Assembly (NCBI GenBank): GCA_037178625.1
Contig: CM074139.1
Location: 1,178,001 to 1,242,000 of the forward strand
Direction: 5' to 3'
DNA from: Skeletonema tropicum
Lineage: Eukaryota; Bacillariophyta; Thalassiosirophyceae; Thalassiosirales; Thalassiosiraceae
Length of the DNA: 64,000 bases
The position numbers and the translations under genes were made by a program. Shown one piece after another: positions 42,075 through 54,378 of the stretch; positions within the stretch are counted from its first letter, which is position 1, and each line of letters opens with the position of its first letter. A model generated the notes under the pieces. That model was not told the origin of the DNA. It worked only from the letters and a program-made list of their open reading frames with translations, and made no database searches.

Positions 42075-45000
42075 CTCCCTCTGTCCCAAAAAAAATGGAG
42101 GTTTTCAGATGTCGTGCACTTTTTCGTCGTGCAAGTTTCGTGCGTTTTCTATCCTGCGGGCTGCGGGCATTGCCCCCAGTCCTCCTTCCAGGTGGAACTC
42201 ACCTTCGCCCCTCTCTCATACATTATTTCGATGGGAAGGTCTTACTTTTGAAGGCAATGAAGACGAAAGCTTTTCATACGGCACAAAAGTTGCAAAGGAA
42301 ATAGTACACATCAATAGTTACTAAATGATAATAAAGAATTACATCACTACATCAAGCTACGGTGTTTTCAAGGAGAGTGTTTCCAGAATTCATAGTATCA
42401 AACCTAGAGCCAAGGAATCCTCTGAAGAATATGAAACCTGATGAAGAAGTAGCTTGAAGAGTTCCGATGTCTCGTGACCATCTTCCTCCTCAGTTATTTC
42501 CGAAGACCAAGATACTTCCCAAGCATCACTATTGACTCAATTTCAGAAAATATCTGCGACGACTCTGCCTTGTCCTCCATTTATTTTAGTGTCGATCATG
42601 AAGAAGCCCATCAATCGCTATCGCCTCTGCAAAGCTGCCATCAAAACTAGTATCGCTGCGCCATTGACGTTCAGCAGAGCTTGAATCACTGTTGCTTATA
42701 CTGCTACCAACCCTAGAGATTCAAACTGGCTACGAGAGAATGCACTCGCACTGTCACTCTTCACTCCGTTGATCACTCCATTTGCTTTAGGTCAGTACCA
42801 GTTTGAGCATAAATACAACTTAAAGCAGACAACGTAGACTGAGTTCCTGCTCATTGGCATACTCCTCTAGGTAGGCGATGATGGAAGGATCCATCTCTTG
42901 CCATGATGAATAGACATAGACAAGGATGGTATGATCTCCTCGTTGCCGTAAATCAGGGTGAAGCTGAGATGGTTCGTGTGAGACGTCTGTAAAGACAGCA
43001 TATTTGCAATTAGGATAAGTATGAGACTTCATCGCAAAAAAGAATCATATTATGGTACGCAAACAAATTCACCTTCGTGCATACTTACTTAAGGAAGCAT
43101 CATACACGAAGTGTTGGAGAGCGTACTGAATCATAAACAAAACATAAGCCCACGCATTATTGTTGGCTTGGGTAAATTTTGATAGACGGGTAGCAATCCA
43201 TCTAGCAGCCGGTGGGATAGACTCTCCGCATCCTCAGTACGTAGCTTCTCGTCGGGTCCGCCCTTGCGACGTGATTCACAGTCTTCGCCTGCTCGAAACG
43301 CTCAAAAATGCCGACAAGTTCAAGCACCGCGACATGTGGTCCACACTGCAAAGTATAGTATACAATAGAAGGACAACAAGATAGAGTGGTGAGATGATAT
43401 GCACTTAGTATTTGCAATGAAAAGGAACATTCAGCAATAACAGTACGTACCGAAACAAGTTTACCCTCCATTTTCAATCGTTCTGCTGTTTCTTTACTCA
43501 TAAAGTATTCACGCCCATCTTTCAAAGTATGAAGATGGGCAACAATAGTGAGCACGAGTGCGCCAAAATTCTCCTTACGATGGGAATCTTTCCACATGTC
43601 CGTCTGACCACACACAAATGCCTCAGTCAAATCCTTCCGGCGATCTTTTACAGTACGTACAAATTCCAATCTTGTACAACTTATAGGATGTGGATACGCA
43701 TGATCCTGTTTGCAATACGATGGCTGGGGTTGAGACTGTGAATCCAGTCCTTCACGTGACGAACTTCAAAGATTGAAAAGGGGCTCGCTCGAGACAAAAG
43801 CGATGACTCCTTTCATTCCCAATGCCGTATCTGCTTCCTTGTCATATTTCCTCTCCATTTACCTCTGCAATAGTTGCCGATTTTGTATTGTTTAATTCCA
43901 CAAAACATTTCAGACGGACATGCCCCAACAAACGTTTCTTCACAATATAATTTGCTGCCTTCGAAAGACTGTCGTACTTCAACTCATCCTTGCCTATCTT
44001 CCCATCCCTAACACACGTATATTGAGATAGTGTGTGCACTGTAATAATGTGCAATTGATAAAACAAAGCAGAGTATGTGAGAATATACACAGATCCACAC
44101 CCACTAATATCATACATCATACACTACTCACCCCACTCCTGATTGATAATTTCCTTCCCTGCATTAACTCCCTTCTGAATAGTGCGTCTAAGCAGTGCCC
44201 CAGATGGTTGTACTCTGACTCCAAGACTTCACACGGTTTCATCTTTCATTTACGATCTTTTCCTCTATATCAGTGATGTCGTCTAGTGATGACTTCTTCT
44301 TATTCTCTTCGATCTTCTTTTTCTTTATTCTCTTCGATCTTCTTTTTCCACCTCAAGCGCATCGTTCTTCTTTGCATTGACACGGGCGATACATGTATTG
44401 TATAGTTCATGGTCTTCCTCGTACAGCGTCATTCGATAATCTTCGATTACATTATCCACCTCATTCTCCTCTGGATAATTCTCAAACGTATCCCCATTCT
44501 CTAGTAAACGTACTCGATGTGGCAGTAGCGAGAGATTTCGTCTTTCGTCACCTTTCCATTTATATACGAACTTTGCAGATAATAATGCACGCTTCCCCTG
44601 ATACATTATATTTGCAGATTGTAGATTTCTTCTTCTTGACGCGTAGCTGCATCATTATTTTGTGTTGACACCACCGGCTCCGTCTGCGATGCGTGGCAGT
44701 AAGTAGTGCAGCCACCGCTGCTGCGTTTGTGCGTTTGTTTCTTGTCATCATCCTTCACTTGTCCTGCTCCTTCTCATCAGAGTGAATGCGCGTCTCCTCT
44801 TTAGTGATACGTTTGCTACTGCGAGTCTGCATTTTCAATGATGGCGCTTTGTGGTATTATTGTTTATTGTTGTAGAAGGTTGTAAGTATGTAGAGCTGTT
44901 CCGTAGGAGTCTCTTTTTTGCTGCGTGTCCAGTGTCCATGGGACTTATACTTACTCCAAGTGAGCGGAGCAGCAGAAGATCCTAACTGCGCGACGTACTG

Positions 45001-45512
45001 GGGTACCACAGGTGTTGCTTCTCCAATTATTATCACTGGTTGATTGCTTTCTCAATGCCATCGCTAAGTATTGCCATTACAAGTTGGCGCTTGGATTTCA
45101 GCGTGCGTCGTGTATCGTGTAACGTGTAACTGTAAAAAAATGCACGAAACCTGCACGACGAAAAAGTGCACGACATCTGAAAATCTCAAAAAAATGAGCT
45201 ATTTGAAGTTAATCGTAGTCCCACAAAAAACTAGCTATTTGACGTACTTATTCCTACGTGAGGTCCTACACAAGTGTCCGAGAGGCCTCTTCATTTTCCA
45301 ATAGGGTTAGATGTAAGGATATTTTAAAGTCTTTTGTCACAATATCATTACAAATACTTGCTTAACAACCTCCAACCTCCATATAATCGTAACCGGCGTG
45401 AAATAAGCTTTCGAACGATGTGCGACACTCCTAGCAATTTTTTGGACGAAAATTGACCAAATTTTAACTAATTTTTAAATCAAAAAGCTCATTTTTTGTG
45501 GGACAGAGGGAG
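42075..45512. mobile_element. Mariner/Stowaway-type element with TA target duplication
   Basis: The left end is CTCCCTCTGTCCCAAAAAAA and the right end is its near complement (GTGGGACAGAGGGAG), each flanked by TA (42073-42074 and 45513-45514). The empty site is visible at about 32330 and about 58235, where ACAAG-TA-TCAGATACACC is continuous. CTCCCTC(C/T)GTCCC ends with TA duplication are those of plant and algal mariner-like and Stowaway elements. A subterminal stretch (CAGATGTCGTGCACTTTTTC) recurs inverted near 45140-45200. I see no mariner transposase (no D..D..D frame); instead the 3.4-kb interior holds a multi-exon gene on the minus strand. Insertion is about 385 bp upstream of the type-A copy 2 start codon. 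Confidence 0.75.
42820..44832 (-). CDS. Multi-exon gene of unknown function inside the mariner-type element
   Basis: Minus-strand coding-like segments occur in order. ATG at 44832 gives MQTRSSKRITKEETRIHSDE. Then about 44590-44325 (ALLSAKFVYKWKGDERRN, RVRLLENGDTFENYPEEN). Then about 44200-44145 (LGVRVQPSGALLRRTIQK, ending at a GTGAGT-type donor). Then about 44010-43860 (GKIGKDELKYDSLSKAANYI, reminiscent of a RAMA-type segment, weakly). Then about 43669-43450 (EFVRTVKDRRKDLTEAFVCG, FGALVLTIVAHLHTLKDG) and 43032-42820 (YPNCKYAVFTDVSHEPSQL). A 25-bp tandem duplication near 44294-44340 shifts the frame. Exon joins are only partly resolved. It does not look like a transposase. Confidence 0.4.
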
Positions 45513-45897
45513 TATCAGATACACCGCTCAAAATCTCAGCTTCGGTGACACAAAGAATTTGTACGAGTATCTTTTCACTTTACCTATCATCATGAAAAAC
45601 AGCGGGCAACAATTCTCTAAAGCTCCCCCTGAATGTGACAAATGCGTCAGATCTCTGCCAACATATCACGTTACGTAAAGAGGGCCTCCCCGAAAGTAAA
45701 ATTGCTCACTTTGACATAAAGAGACTTCTACCAAATGTACCAGTACATATTACATACTAATTCCAACGCATCGTAGAATCCTCTTCTATTTCATTTCTGA
45801 TTTTTTGCCTCTTGTTGAGCTCACAATCTTGTAGCAATCAATAGCAACACTCCCATTCTTTCTAACATCTCCCACAACAACTATCTTCCCAGATACA

Positions 45898-47445
45898 ATG
45901 AAATTCTCTACTGTCTTCGTTCTCACCACCGCCGCCTCCGCCTCCACTGGCTCCGCTGCCGTCGTCAAGGTATGTTTGTGCCGTCGTCTTGTGGTGTGGA
46001 ACGTTCCATCGGCAGCGATGTGTCGTTTTATGTGGATATGGTACAACGCCATCTTGTCCTCTAAGTAAACTCACCCCTCTTGTGCTCCTTTTTGTTTCAA
46101 ACGTTTGCAGAACTACGTCGGCAACCTTCGTGCTAACGCACCTCAGAAGGATACTGAAGTCTTCGATGACACCAGCATCCAAACTAATCAAGATGCTTTC
46201 ATAACATGTGCGGCTAGCTGCACGCCCGACAAGAAAGATGTTTACAAAGGAGAAAAAGAAGAAGATCTGGCTGAGGCCATGGCAGCGTGCATTGACGAAT
46301 GCGTTGGCGTTGCTTCCAACGGCGACACAGCTGCAAGGGCCGCCATCGAGAGCGGTGAAGCACAATGCGCCACATCATGCACAACGACCGCAGCCAAGAA
46401 GTTCGAGGAAGTCAGTAAGGATTGTGAAAAGATGAAATCCACCCACTGTAAGAGGGGCAAGGATTGCGACTTAGTATGTGAAGATGATGATAGAGACTGT
46501 TTCAAGAAGAAGGAAGAATGTGAGGATGATTTTGATGATTGCGAGGAGTGTGAAGATGAAATGGAGAAAGCCGAAAAGAGTGTAAAGAAGGTTGGAAGTG
46601 AACTACAGAAGTGGTGAGTGAAGAACTATTCTATTCTATTTTCTTGATGCTAGCTTACGAAACCATTACTTCGTGACTAATATCCTGCTCTTCTGTGTTA
46701 TCTTTTCAGCTTTGTCAAAGATTGTGGGGTTGAGTTCAGCAGCTTCCGTGCTATCACACTTCAGGAGGATACTGAAATCTTCGAGGACACCAGCATCCAA
46801 ACTAATCAGGATGCCTTCATAACATGTGCAGCTAGCTGCACGCCCGACAAGAAAGATGTTTACAAAGGAGAAAAAGAAGAAGAACTGGCTGAGTCCATGG
46901 CAGCGTGCATTGACGAATGCGTTGCCTTTGCTTCCAACGGCGACACAGCTGCAAGGGCCGCCATCGAGAGCGGTGAAGCACAATGTGCCACATCATGCAC
47001 AACGACCGCAGCCAAGAAGTTCGAGGAAGTCAGTAAGGATTGTGAAAAGATGAAATCCACCCACTGTAAGAGGGGCAAGGATTGCGACTTAGTATGTGAA
47101 GATGATGATAGAGACTGTTTCAAGAAGAAGGAAGAATGTGAGGATGATTTTGATGATTGCGAGGAGTGTGAAGATGAACTGGAGAAATCCGAAAGGAGTG
47201 TAAAGAAGGTTGGAAGTGAACTACAGAAGTGGTGAGTGAAATCTATTGTATTCTCTTGATGCTAGCTTACGAAACCATTACCTCGTGACTAATATCCTGC
47301 TCTTGTGTGTCATCTTTTCAGCTTTGTCAACGATTGTGGGGTTGAGTTCAGCAGCTTCCGTGCTATCGCACTTCAGGAGGATACTGAAGTCTTCGAGGAC
47401 ACCAGCCTCCAAACTAAGTTTGCAGTCAAGGTTGCCCAGCAGTAA
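45898..47445 (+). CDS. Secreted Cys-rich acidic helical protein, type A copy 2
   Basis: Exons 45898-45969, 46111-46613, 46710-47231 and 47322-47445 (1221 nt, 406 aa), the same structure as the copy at 28.4 kb with few amino-acid differences. The splice sites (AAG|GTATG, TG|GTGAGTG, TTTTCAG|C) are preserved and no stop interrupts the frame. Its upstream region is displaced by the mariner-type element, leaving about 385 bp of the original promoter next to the gene, so its regulation may differ from its sisters. Confidence 0.72.
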
Positions 47446-50400
47446 TTCTCCTTTTTTTTGTAGAGTGTCAATACTAACTGTTTTGGCAAACTGGTTTGAT
47501 GCGCCCCTTGTATGAGCATCCCCATTCATGTGCCAAATGTTCTTTCTCCTTGACCTTCAACTTACGTTGATAACTTCGTATTGTATCTTAAACTAGGAGA
47601 GAATTTTTTATTATCAAGTGCGTCGAGTATGTCACCCTCAGCTTATTTATTACAATACATACAGCTCTTTCTATCTTGCCTTGATTTCGGAGTGTCCAAC
47701 CTCTAAGTAGCTTTCTATACAACTAGCTTGAGCTTCCACATAGATGATTCTACTGTTGTCTTTGACACTAAGAATCTCTACAGCTGCTTTCAGATTTGTA
47801 GATAAAAGGGATGTTCCACTTGCTTCCTCCTCGTTGACTGTGCAATCTCAATCTGCATCCTTTCTCAACATCATCATTACTCTCACCAATCAATTTAATC
47901 TGATGGCTGGACGGATGTCTTATCCTTTCTTTACATATCTGAGCGAGGTAAATCTGCTCACAAATCCCTTGTCCATCTTCGTCAAGATATTCTATTATTT
48001 CTTTTGTTCCTGAACATTCATCCAGTCTGTAACCGTAACTGTTGCCGCTCGCGACAAATTGCACGTGCGCTGTCACGTTATCGTCCCAATTACTATTGTA
48101 TCACGCAGTTCTTCAATACTTATTTGATGTGCGAAACTAACTGTGCGTCCGGTCTCCGGTACTCTTTTTCTTCACTTCGCGAGAGGGAGGGGATCTCTCC
48201 GAGCGAGTGAGTCGCCGTTGTTTCAAATCGAAGAGGAGCGTCTCGTGGGGATGACCGTGATAACTGTCCCCGTTTGCATTCCTGTTTCAGTGTCCCCGTC
48301 AGCTACCGATCTGGCCCATTACCAGGTAAGTGAATGCTGTAGCTGTACACTGTTCTATGTTTCAACACATTTGGGTTGCTCATTGTTGTGTGCATGCGTT
48401 CCGTTCAATAATTCCCTGTTGATGCATGTATCTGCATTTCGCCCTTTGAGGTGCATTGATGGTACATCTGATGTAGCCTATATCCTCGATGTCGTCTAGT
48501 AATCTTAACTGATGCTTGTCTGTTTTGCATTGTTCAATAACTGCGGCTAGACGACGGATGTCTTATCCTTTCTTTACATATCTGAGCGAGGTAAATCTGC
48601 TCACACATCCCTTGTCCATCTTCGTCAAGATATTCTATTATTTCTTTTGTTCCTGAACATTCATCCAGTCTGTATTGTAACTGTTGCCGCTCGCGAAAAA
48701 TTACACGTGCGCTGTCACGTTATCGTCCCACTTGCTATTGTATCACGCCATTTGCTCTATGTAGTTCGTTCAACAAGTAGTAGTTGCTGTGCGAAACTAA
48801 CTGTGCGTCCGGTCTCCGGTACTCTTTTCTTCACTTCGCGAGAGGGAGGGGATCTCTCCGACGCCGTTGAATCACAATCGAAGAGGAGCGTCTCGTGGGG
48901 ATGACCGTGATAACTGTCTCCGTTTGCATTCCTGTTTCATTGTCCCCGTCAGCTTCCGATCTGGCCCATTACCAGGTAAGTGAATGCTGTAGCTGTACAC
49001 TGTTCTATGTTTCAACGCTCATTGTTGTGTGCATGCGTTCCGTTCAATACTGCCCTGTTGATGCATGTATCTGCATTTCGCCCTTTGAGGTGCATTGATG
49101 GTACATCTGATGTAGCCTACATCCTCGATGTCGTCTAGTAATCTTAACTGATGCTTGTCTGTTTTGCTTTGTTGAATAACTGCGGCTACCTCACCGCTGC
49201 CGTCGGTACATTACTTTCTGGACTTGTCGTGTCCGACATTTCTGCACACAAAGTCTGTTTCTATCTCGACGCACTTGTCTCGACATCATGGGATGTGGAA
49301 CGCGTCTCACTCTCACATTTGATCGTTTGTATCTCAATTTATCCAGCGCATATCAAGCTCGGCACACATTTGTCCGGCTCACGCTCTGTGTTAACCTTGT
49401 AAGAGGTGTTTTACCGTTGCAAGTGAGACATATCTGTCATTGTCCCCGTATGCCGAGTCTGCTTCGATCTAGTTGACCTCTTCGGCAATTCATGACGCTA
49501 CGCCTAACACAGTCATCGTTGTAACAGTTCAAGCTAGTCTACCTAGCGCAACACACTGGCTCAAGTTTCCTGTGCCGCTCTAAGCTGATACCACATTGTA
49601 CTATAGCTCAATTACTTGTGTCTCTTGTACCAAGTGGCCGTAAGAATGTTTAATCTCAAAAGTAAGTTCTGTACTTCAGCAAGTCGACACAAAGATTATC
49701 TGCTGCTGCCGTCACCTCTCGTACGTGACGACAACCTCCTTTGTTTCGTATAATCTGTTGGCAATTTGCTACCAGTGAGGCAGCCTCAGCTTGCGCTGCA
49801 ACAAAGAATTCCTGTTCGACATGTAGTCACTTCCAAAGTCGTGTGCTATCTCTCATGTTATGTGATTGCTATTTGCACGAACACAATTCCCACGAACCTG
49901 GTGTTTGCAGCATTCCAGAAGTATTTTGCTTGTTCTGCGAAGTCGAAGTCACACGTTCATAACTCAAAATAGCTAGTCACTGGGCTCTCTTCCCGACATC
50001 CAGAGGACAGTCGGGAGATAGAATTGTAAACGGCACCAACAACGAAGAAGTTGTCAAGTTTGATGCTGACAAGTGTACCAAGAACATCAGCGTTGCTAAG
50101 TGTTTATCATATGCTTCAAGTACTGTCGCTTTTGCAAGATCAAGGTAGCTCTCATGCGTGCACATTCGTGGTAAAGTGTCAATTGGTCTACAGGGGATGA
50201 GTGTGATGTGATCACACTTTTGCTCTATTGAAAGCTTCCCAGTTTTACAAGGACAGATTTAATCAATCCTTTCACTCGGTCAGTTCAACATGTGTGCGCC
50301 ATTACAGCGCAGCAATCTGATGCTCGGCTACGAGCTATATGAAGATGTGGGTTATTCCATTGCATACCTACGTCACTTGTCCCTCTTGCCTTATCTCAAA

Positions 50401-50492
50401 AAAGAAGCCATGGAATATCTCACGACATATCACTATCCACTTCCACTTCCACTTGCTTTCTCCCTCCGTCAACGAGGGTGTTCGGTCATTTT
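47446..50492. other. Non-coding 3' flank of block A copy 2
   Basis: Over 2 kb matching 29924-32292, without a supported gene. The minus-strand frame at 47768-48076 corresponds to the possible small ORF of copy 1. Confidence 0.45.
47907..49190. repeat. Internal tandem duplication of about 640 bp
   Basis: GACGGATGTCTTATCCTTTC through the TGATGTAGCCTA region occurs twice in tandem here (start about 47910 and about 48552) but only once in block A copy 1 (about 30390). The two units have diverged by several indels. Confidence 0.75.
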
Positions 50493-50914
50493 TGCCGGGC
50501 CCTTTTTCGCGCGGGTGTGGGCGTTTAGGGTTAATGGGGGTTAATGCTCTTACCATGGCTGGATCAAAATTGACAGAAAGACTCCCATCTGGAAGAACAA
50601 AATCAAGATAAATTAGAACCCCCGAGAGACTGTAGAGATAATTGAAACTTAAGCTTTCCATACTATCGACCACATGACCCGATAGTTGGATAGTCGATAA
50701 AGTCCATCTGATGCCCTAAAGAGGTCATGGTTAGCTTGTACTTATGTACTTTTGCTCTTACCTACCATGGTTGGGAGGTTGCGCGCAAGCTGCGCGGGAT
50801 ATAGTTTTGTTGGCGGCAAGTTTGGAAGTTGCTTTTGAGAGAGGTGTGTCTCTTTGTCGGAGCAAATTTATTTGAACGAACTCGCTACAATATCGCTCAC
50901 AATCTTACATCTAG
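50493..50914. other. Unique spacer before the satellite array
   Basis: No gene. Similarity to block A ends at about 50492 and the sequence changes to GC-rich words (GCCGGGCCCTTTTTCGCGCG). Confidence 0.4.
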
Positions 50915-51650
50915 CAATCATTGACGGCGCTGCATTACGAGAAGTGTATTTTGTGAGGGCTTCGCCCGAACTGTGAGTAATACTGTTTATACGTCGTGCC
51001 AACTGTCTGGATTACACCCTCCTCAGCGGTCGCTTTTTGGGATCTTACATCGTGCCAACCAATCATTGACGGCGCTGCATTACGAGAAGTGTATTTTGTG
51101 AGGGCTTCGCCCGAACTGTGAGTAATACTGTTTATACGTCGTGCCAACTGTCTGGATTACACCCTCCTCAGCGGTCGCTTTTTGGGATCTTACATCGTGC
51201 CAACCAATCATTGACGGCGCTGCATTACGAGAAGTGTATTTTGTGAGGGCTTCGCCCGAACTGTGAGTAATACTGTTTATACGTCGTGCCAACTGTCTGG
51301 ATTGCACCCTCCTCAGCGGTCGCTTTTTGGGATCTTACATCGTGCCAACCAATCATTGACGGCGCTGCATTACGAGAAGTGTATTTTGTGAGGGCTTCGC
51401 CCGAACTGTGAGTAATACTGTTTATACGTCGTGCCAACTGTCTGGATTACACCCTCCTCAGCGGTCGCTTTTTGGGATTTTACATCGTGCCAACCAATCA
51501 TTGACGGCGCTGCATTACGAGAAGTGTATTTTGTGAGGGCTTCGCCCGAACTGTGATTATCATTGATTACACATCGTGCCAACTGTCTGGATTGCACCCT
51601 CCTCAGCGGTCGCTTTTTGGGATCTCACATCGTGCCAACCAATCATTGAC
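50915..51650. repeat. 145-bp tandem satellite, five full units
   Basis: Units start at 50915, 51060, 51205, 51350 and 51495 (CAATCATTGACGGCGCTGCA), each exactly 145 bp, followed by an 11-bp partial unit at 51640. Units are nearly identical except the fifth, which differs around TGATTATCATTGATTAC. Open frames seen on the minus strand are a by-product of the repeat. Confidence 0.95.
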
Positions 51651-52420
51651 CGTAAGAACCATTGCCATTGCTTCAACATACTGCTTTTGCGTGACCTTTT
51701 CTCATAGTAGCTTCATCAAGTGCAGCCGGGCATCCCATACAAAAAGGTCACGCGAACTCAGTAATGCAGCTCAACGAAACGATGATGCGTGCGCGAAACT
51801 TATTATTGGAACTTTTGTTGTTCCTGTCGATTGGAGAGTCATGTTGGTACACCATCAACGGAGGCGCAGACGAGTACAGCCTCGCTCGTCGACTTGGATT
51901 CTTTAGGAAGGACGATTAGTATGCTTTCCTTGTCGGCACTGGGCTGGTATCATACACTTGCACGGTCAATCCAGTTACTACTGAGCGTGAGAAGATGGAG
52001 AAGATACAAATCAATAGAGATGAATGGAACAATTTGATGATTGAATATAAAAGTAATGAGGTGTGAGCTGGCTCAAGTTGATTGAAGGAATGCGAACGTC
52101 CTGTTTGAATGGCAGCGGATATACGTGACAAAAACTTTGCCATCGGCTGGTTCTACCGCTCCAAGATATGACAACAATGCAGCGCATTTAAAGTGGCAGT
52201 TTTGTTTCTGAGAGATAACATTTATTCATATCAAGCAACTGCGCGAAACTGTCTATATTTCGTTTAACGCGAGGAGGTTGTGTGTTTGGGGTCTCTAAGC
52301 TACTGCAGACGCAACAATTCAACACAAAGTTAACTTCATCAAATCAGACCTGATCGTCAGGATGCAATAGCGTTAGATTATTATGCAAGGCATTTGTGAT
52401 TCAACAAGTTGAAGAGCTCA
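51651..52420. other. No supported gene
   Basis: Small frames without recognisable motifs. Nothing else noted. Confidence 0.35.
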
Positions 52421-53030
52421 GACTTCTTCTACATATCAATGTGGACGACATAGCAATTCAGACCTAACACATATCTTACAAAGTCCGTACAATCATTATA
52501 CTACTCAATTTTGGCTCATTTTAATGCCCTTGTCAGGACACATTTAGTGCTTCTATTGTGCATTCACACGTGATTTTACAGATTGAAGTCACCAGACCTC
52601 TTCTATGCATTCATGTGGACGACATATCAACTCCAACCTCGGGTATGTCATCTGCAGTTCGTATGACACTACGCTACTCAGTCACGGCCAAATCAAAAAA
52701 TGCCTCATCAGGACACATTGAGTGATTCTATTGTGTGATATATCAGTGATGTAAGAGGTTTTAATAATCAGGCCTCATCTATGCATCCATGTGGATGACA
52801 TATCAACTCCAACCTCGGGTATGTCATCTGTAGCTCGTATATCAATATGCTACTCAATCTTTGTCAAGCCCAGTGCCCTCTTCAAAACACATATTTTGAC
52901 TATATTGTGTGATGTATTCGTGCTTGTGAACGTTTTAGTCAGCAAACCTCTTCTATGCATGCATATAGACAACATATCAACTCTAACCTCGGATATGCCA
53001 TCTGTAGTGTACACAGCAACCTTATAATGA
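52421..53030. repeat. Diverged tandem repeat, period about 165-178 bp
   Basis: Four units, each containing a version of CCTCTTCTATGCATNCATGT then GACATATCAACTCCAACCTC (starts near 52428, 52593, 52771 and 52942). They are diverged, so an older array than the 145-bp one. Confidence 0.7.
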
Positions 53031-53104
53031 TCGATTTGGGCAACGTGTTAGCTCAGTATTTTGACACCATTTTATGCGTCTAGCATCGTCAATTTAAGCA
53101 ACAT

Positions 53105-53790
53105 CCGCTACTAGTGGTGCATTTTAGTTGGCAACGATAGTACGAAAGGATATATACACGGCTCATGGTGACTACACTTGTAGCGACGATGTTACAGTCT
53201 CGTATGCGACTTGATGAAGGCCAATTGAGCGTAGAGCTAGCTGTTTGCGACACATTTATGTGTGTAGCGACGTGAATATGAGCCCGAGCCGCTGCTAGTG
53301 GTTCATTATGGTTGGCAACGATAGTATAGAAGGAAATGGATACGGCTCATGGTGACTACACTTGTAGCGGAGATGTTACAGCCTCGTATGCGACTCGATG
53401 AAGGCCAATTGAGCGTAGAGCCAGCTCCATCTTTCACCATCTCAATGTGTGCGGCGACGTGAATATGAGCCCGAGCCGCTGCTAGTGGTTCATTATGGTT
53501 GGAAACGATAGTATAGAAGGAAATGTATAGGGCTCATGAAGACTACACTTGTAGCGGCGATGTTACAGCCTCGTATGCGACTTGATGAAGGCCAATCGAG
53601 CGTAGAGCGAGCTCCGTCTTTCACCATTACAATGTCTGTAGCGACGTGGATATGAGCCTGAGCCGCAGCTGGTGGTTCATTATAGTTGGCAACGATAGTA
53701 TAGAAGGAAATGTATGGGGCTCATGAGGACTACACTTGTAGCGGCGATGCTGCAGTCTCTATGCGACTTGATGGAGGCAGAGTAGAATTC
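53105..53790. repeat. Tandem repeat, period about 185 bp
   Basis: Four units starting near 53108, 53292, 53478 and 53665, with shared words GTGGTTCATTATGGTTGG, GACTACACTTGTAGCG and CGACTTGATGAAGGCCAA. It directly follows the 52.4-53.0 kb array. Confidence 0.8.
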
Positions 53791-54086
53791 AGTCACGGAG
53801 CAACCGTGACTGACTTACAGTTTCTGGCGGGAAAGAGGTTGAAGGCCGTGAGGTGTGTCTGTCATCAGACATCAGAGGCAAATTGAAGAACTCTGACAAG
53901 ATCAAACACACCGTCGATTCGACCGAAACATCGATAGGACTTACCAAGGTGGCTGTGAATTTCTTCTTAACTGGTACAATGACCTCACATCAAATAATGA
54001 AAACTTGTAACACTAAAGTATAATCAATATACATACTTTACATATACATAAGTATACCATGAACTACTATGCTTGTATGCTTGGAC
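53791..54086. other. Spacer left of the YR retroelement
   Basis: No gene or clear repeat; contains AT-rich stretches near 54000-54060. Confidence 0.35.
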
Positions 54087-54378
54087 ATCGACCAGTAGAC
54101 GTAGATTTGTTTACGCTTGTCATTGTGGTTGATGCTTAGCGTAGCACCTATGAGCCTTTGCTACGAGTTTACGAAGATAGGATTCTGAGAATGGTGATTC
54201 CCGCAAATTGTTCAAAATTCCGAAAATTAGAAAAATTGCGGGAGACTTGCACAGAAACTGATCGAAGGAGAATTCTGTGCCGAACGCCAAAAGCTCACTT
54301 CTCAATGCGAGCAGTGAGCTCTTCGATGATGCCATTGTGCTTTGCTAATAAAATCAACGCAATCGACAACGGCAACAT
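54087..54378 (+). repeat. Split direct repeat A1
   Basis: 292 bp beginning ATCGACCAGTAGACGTAGAT and ending GACAACGGCAACAT; an identical copy (A2) lies at 57507-57798. Confidence 0.9.

Larger units (their letters stand above)
45530..50492. repeat. Segmental duplication, block A copy 2
   Basis: Counterpart of 28021-32292. It contains the second type-A gene and the same 3' flank, with an extra tandem duplication inside. Confidence 0.85.

Noticed and set aside
50935..51597. Tandem minus-strand ORFs of about 70 codons
   Set aside because: They are the same frame repeated by the 145-bp satellite; no independent coding evidence.
50915..51650. Possible CRISPR array
   Set aside because: The 145-bp units are contiguous and identical, with no spacers, and the genome is eukaryotic.
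54120..54335. Minus-strand 71-codon ORF, repeated at 57540-57755
   Set aside because: It lies within the A1 and A2 direct repeats and is copied with them; no domain seen.
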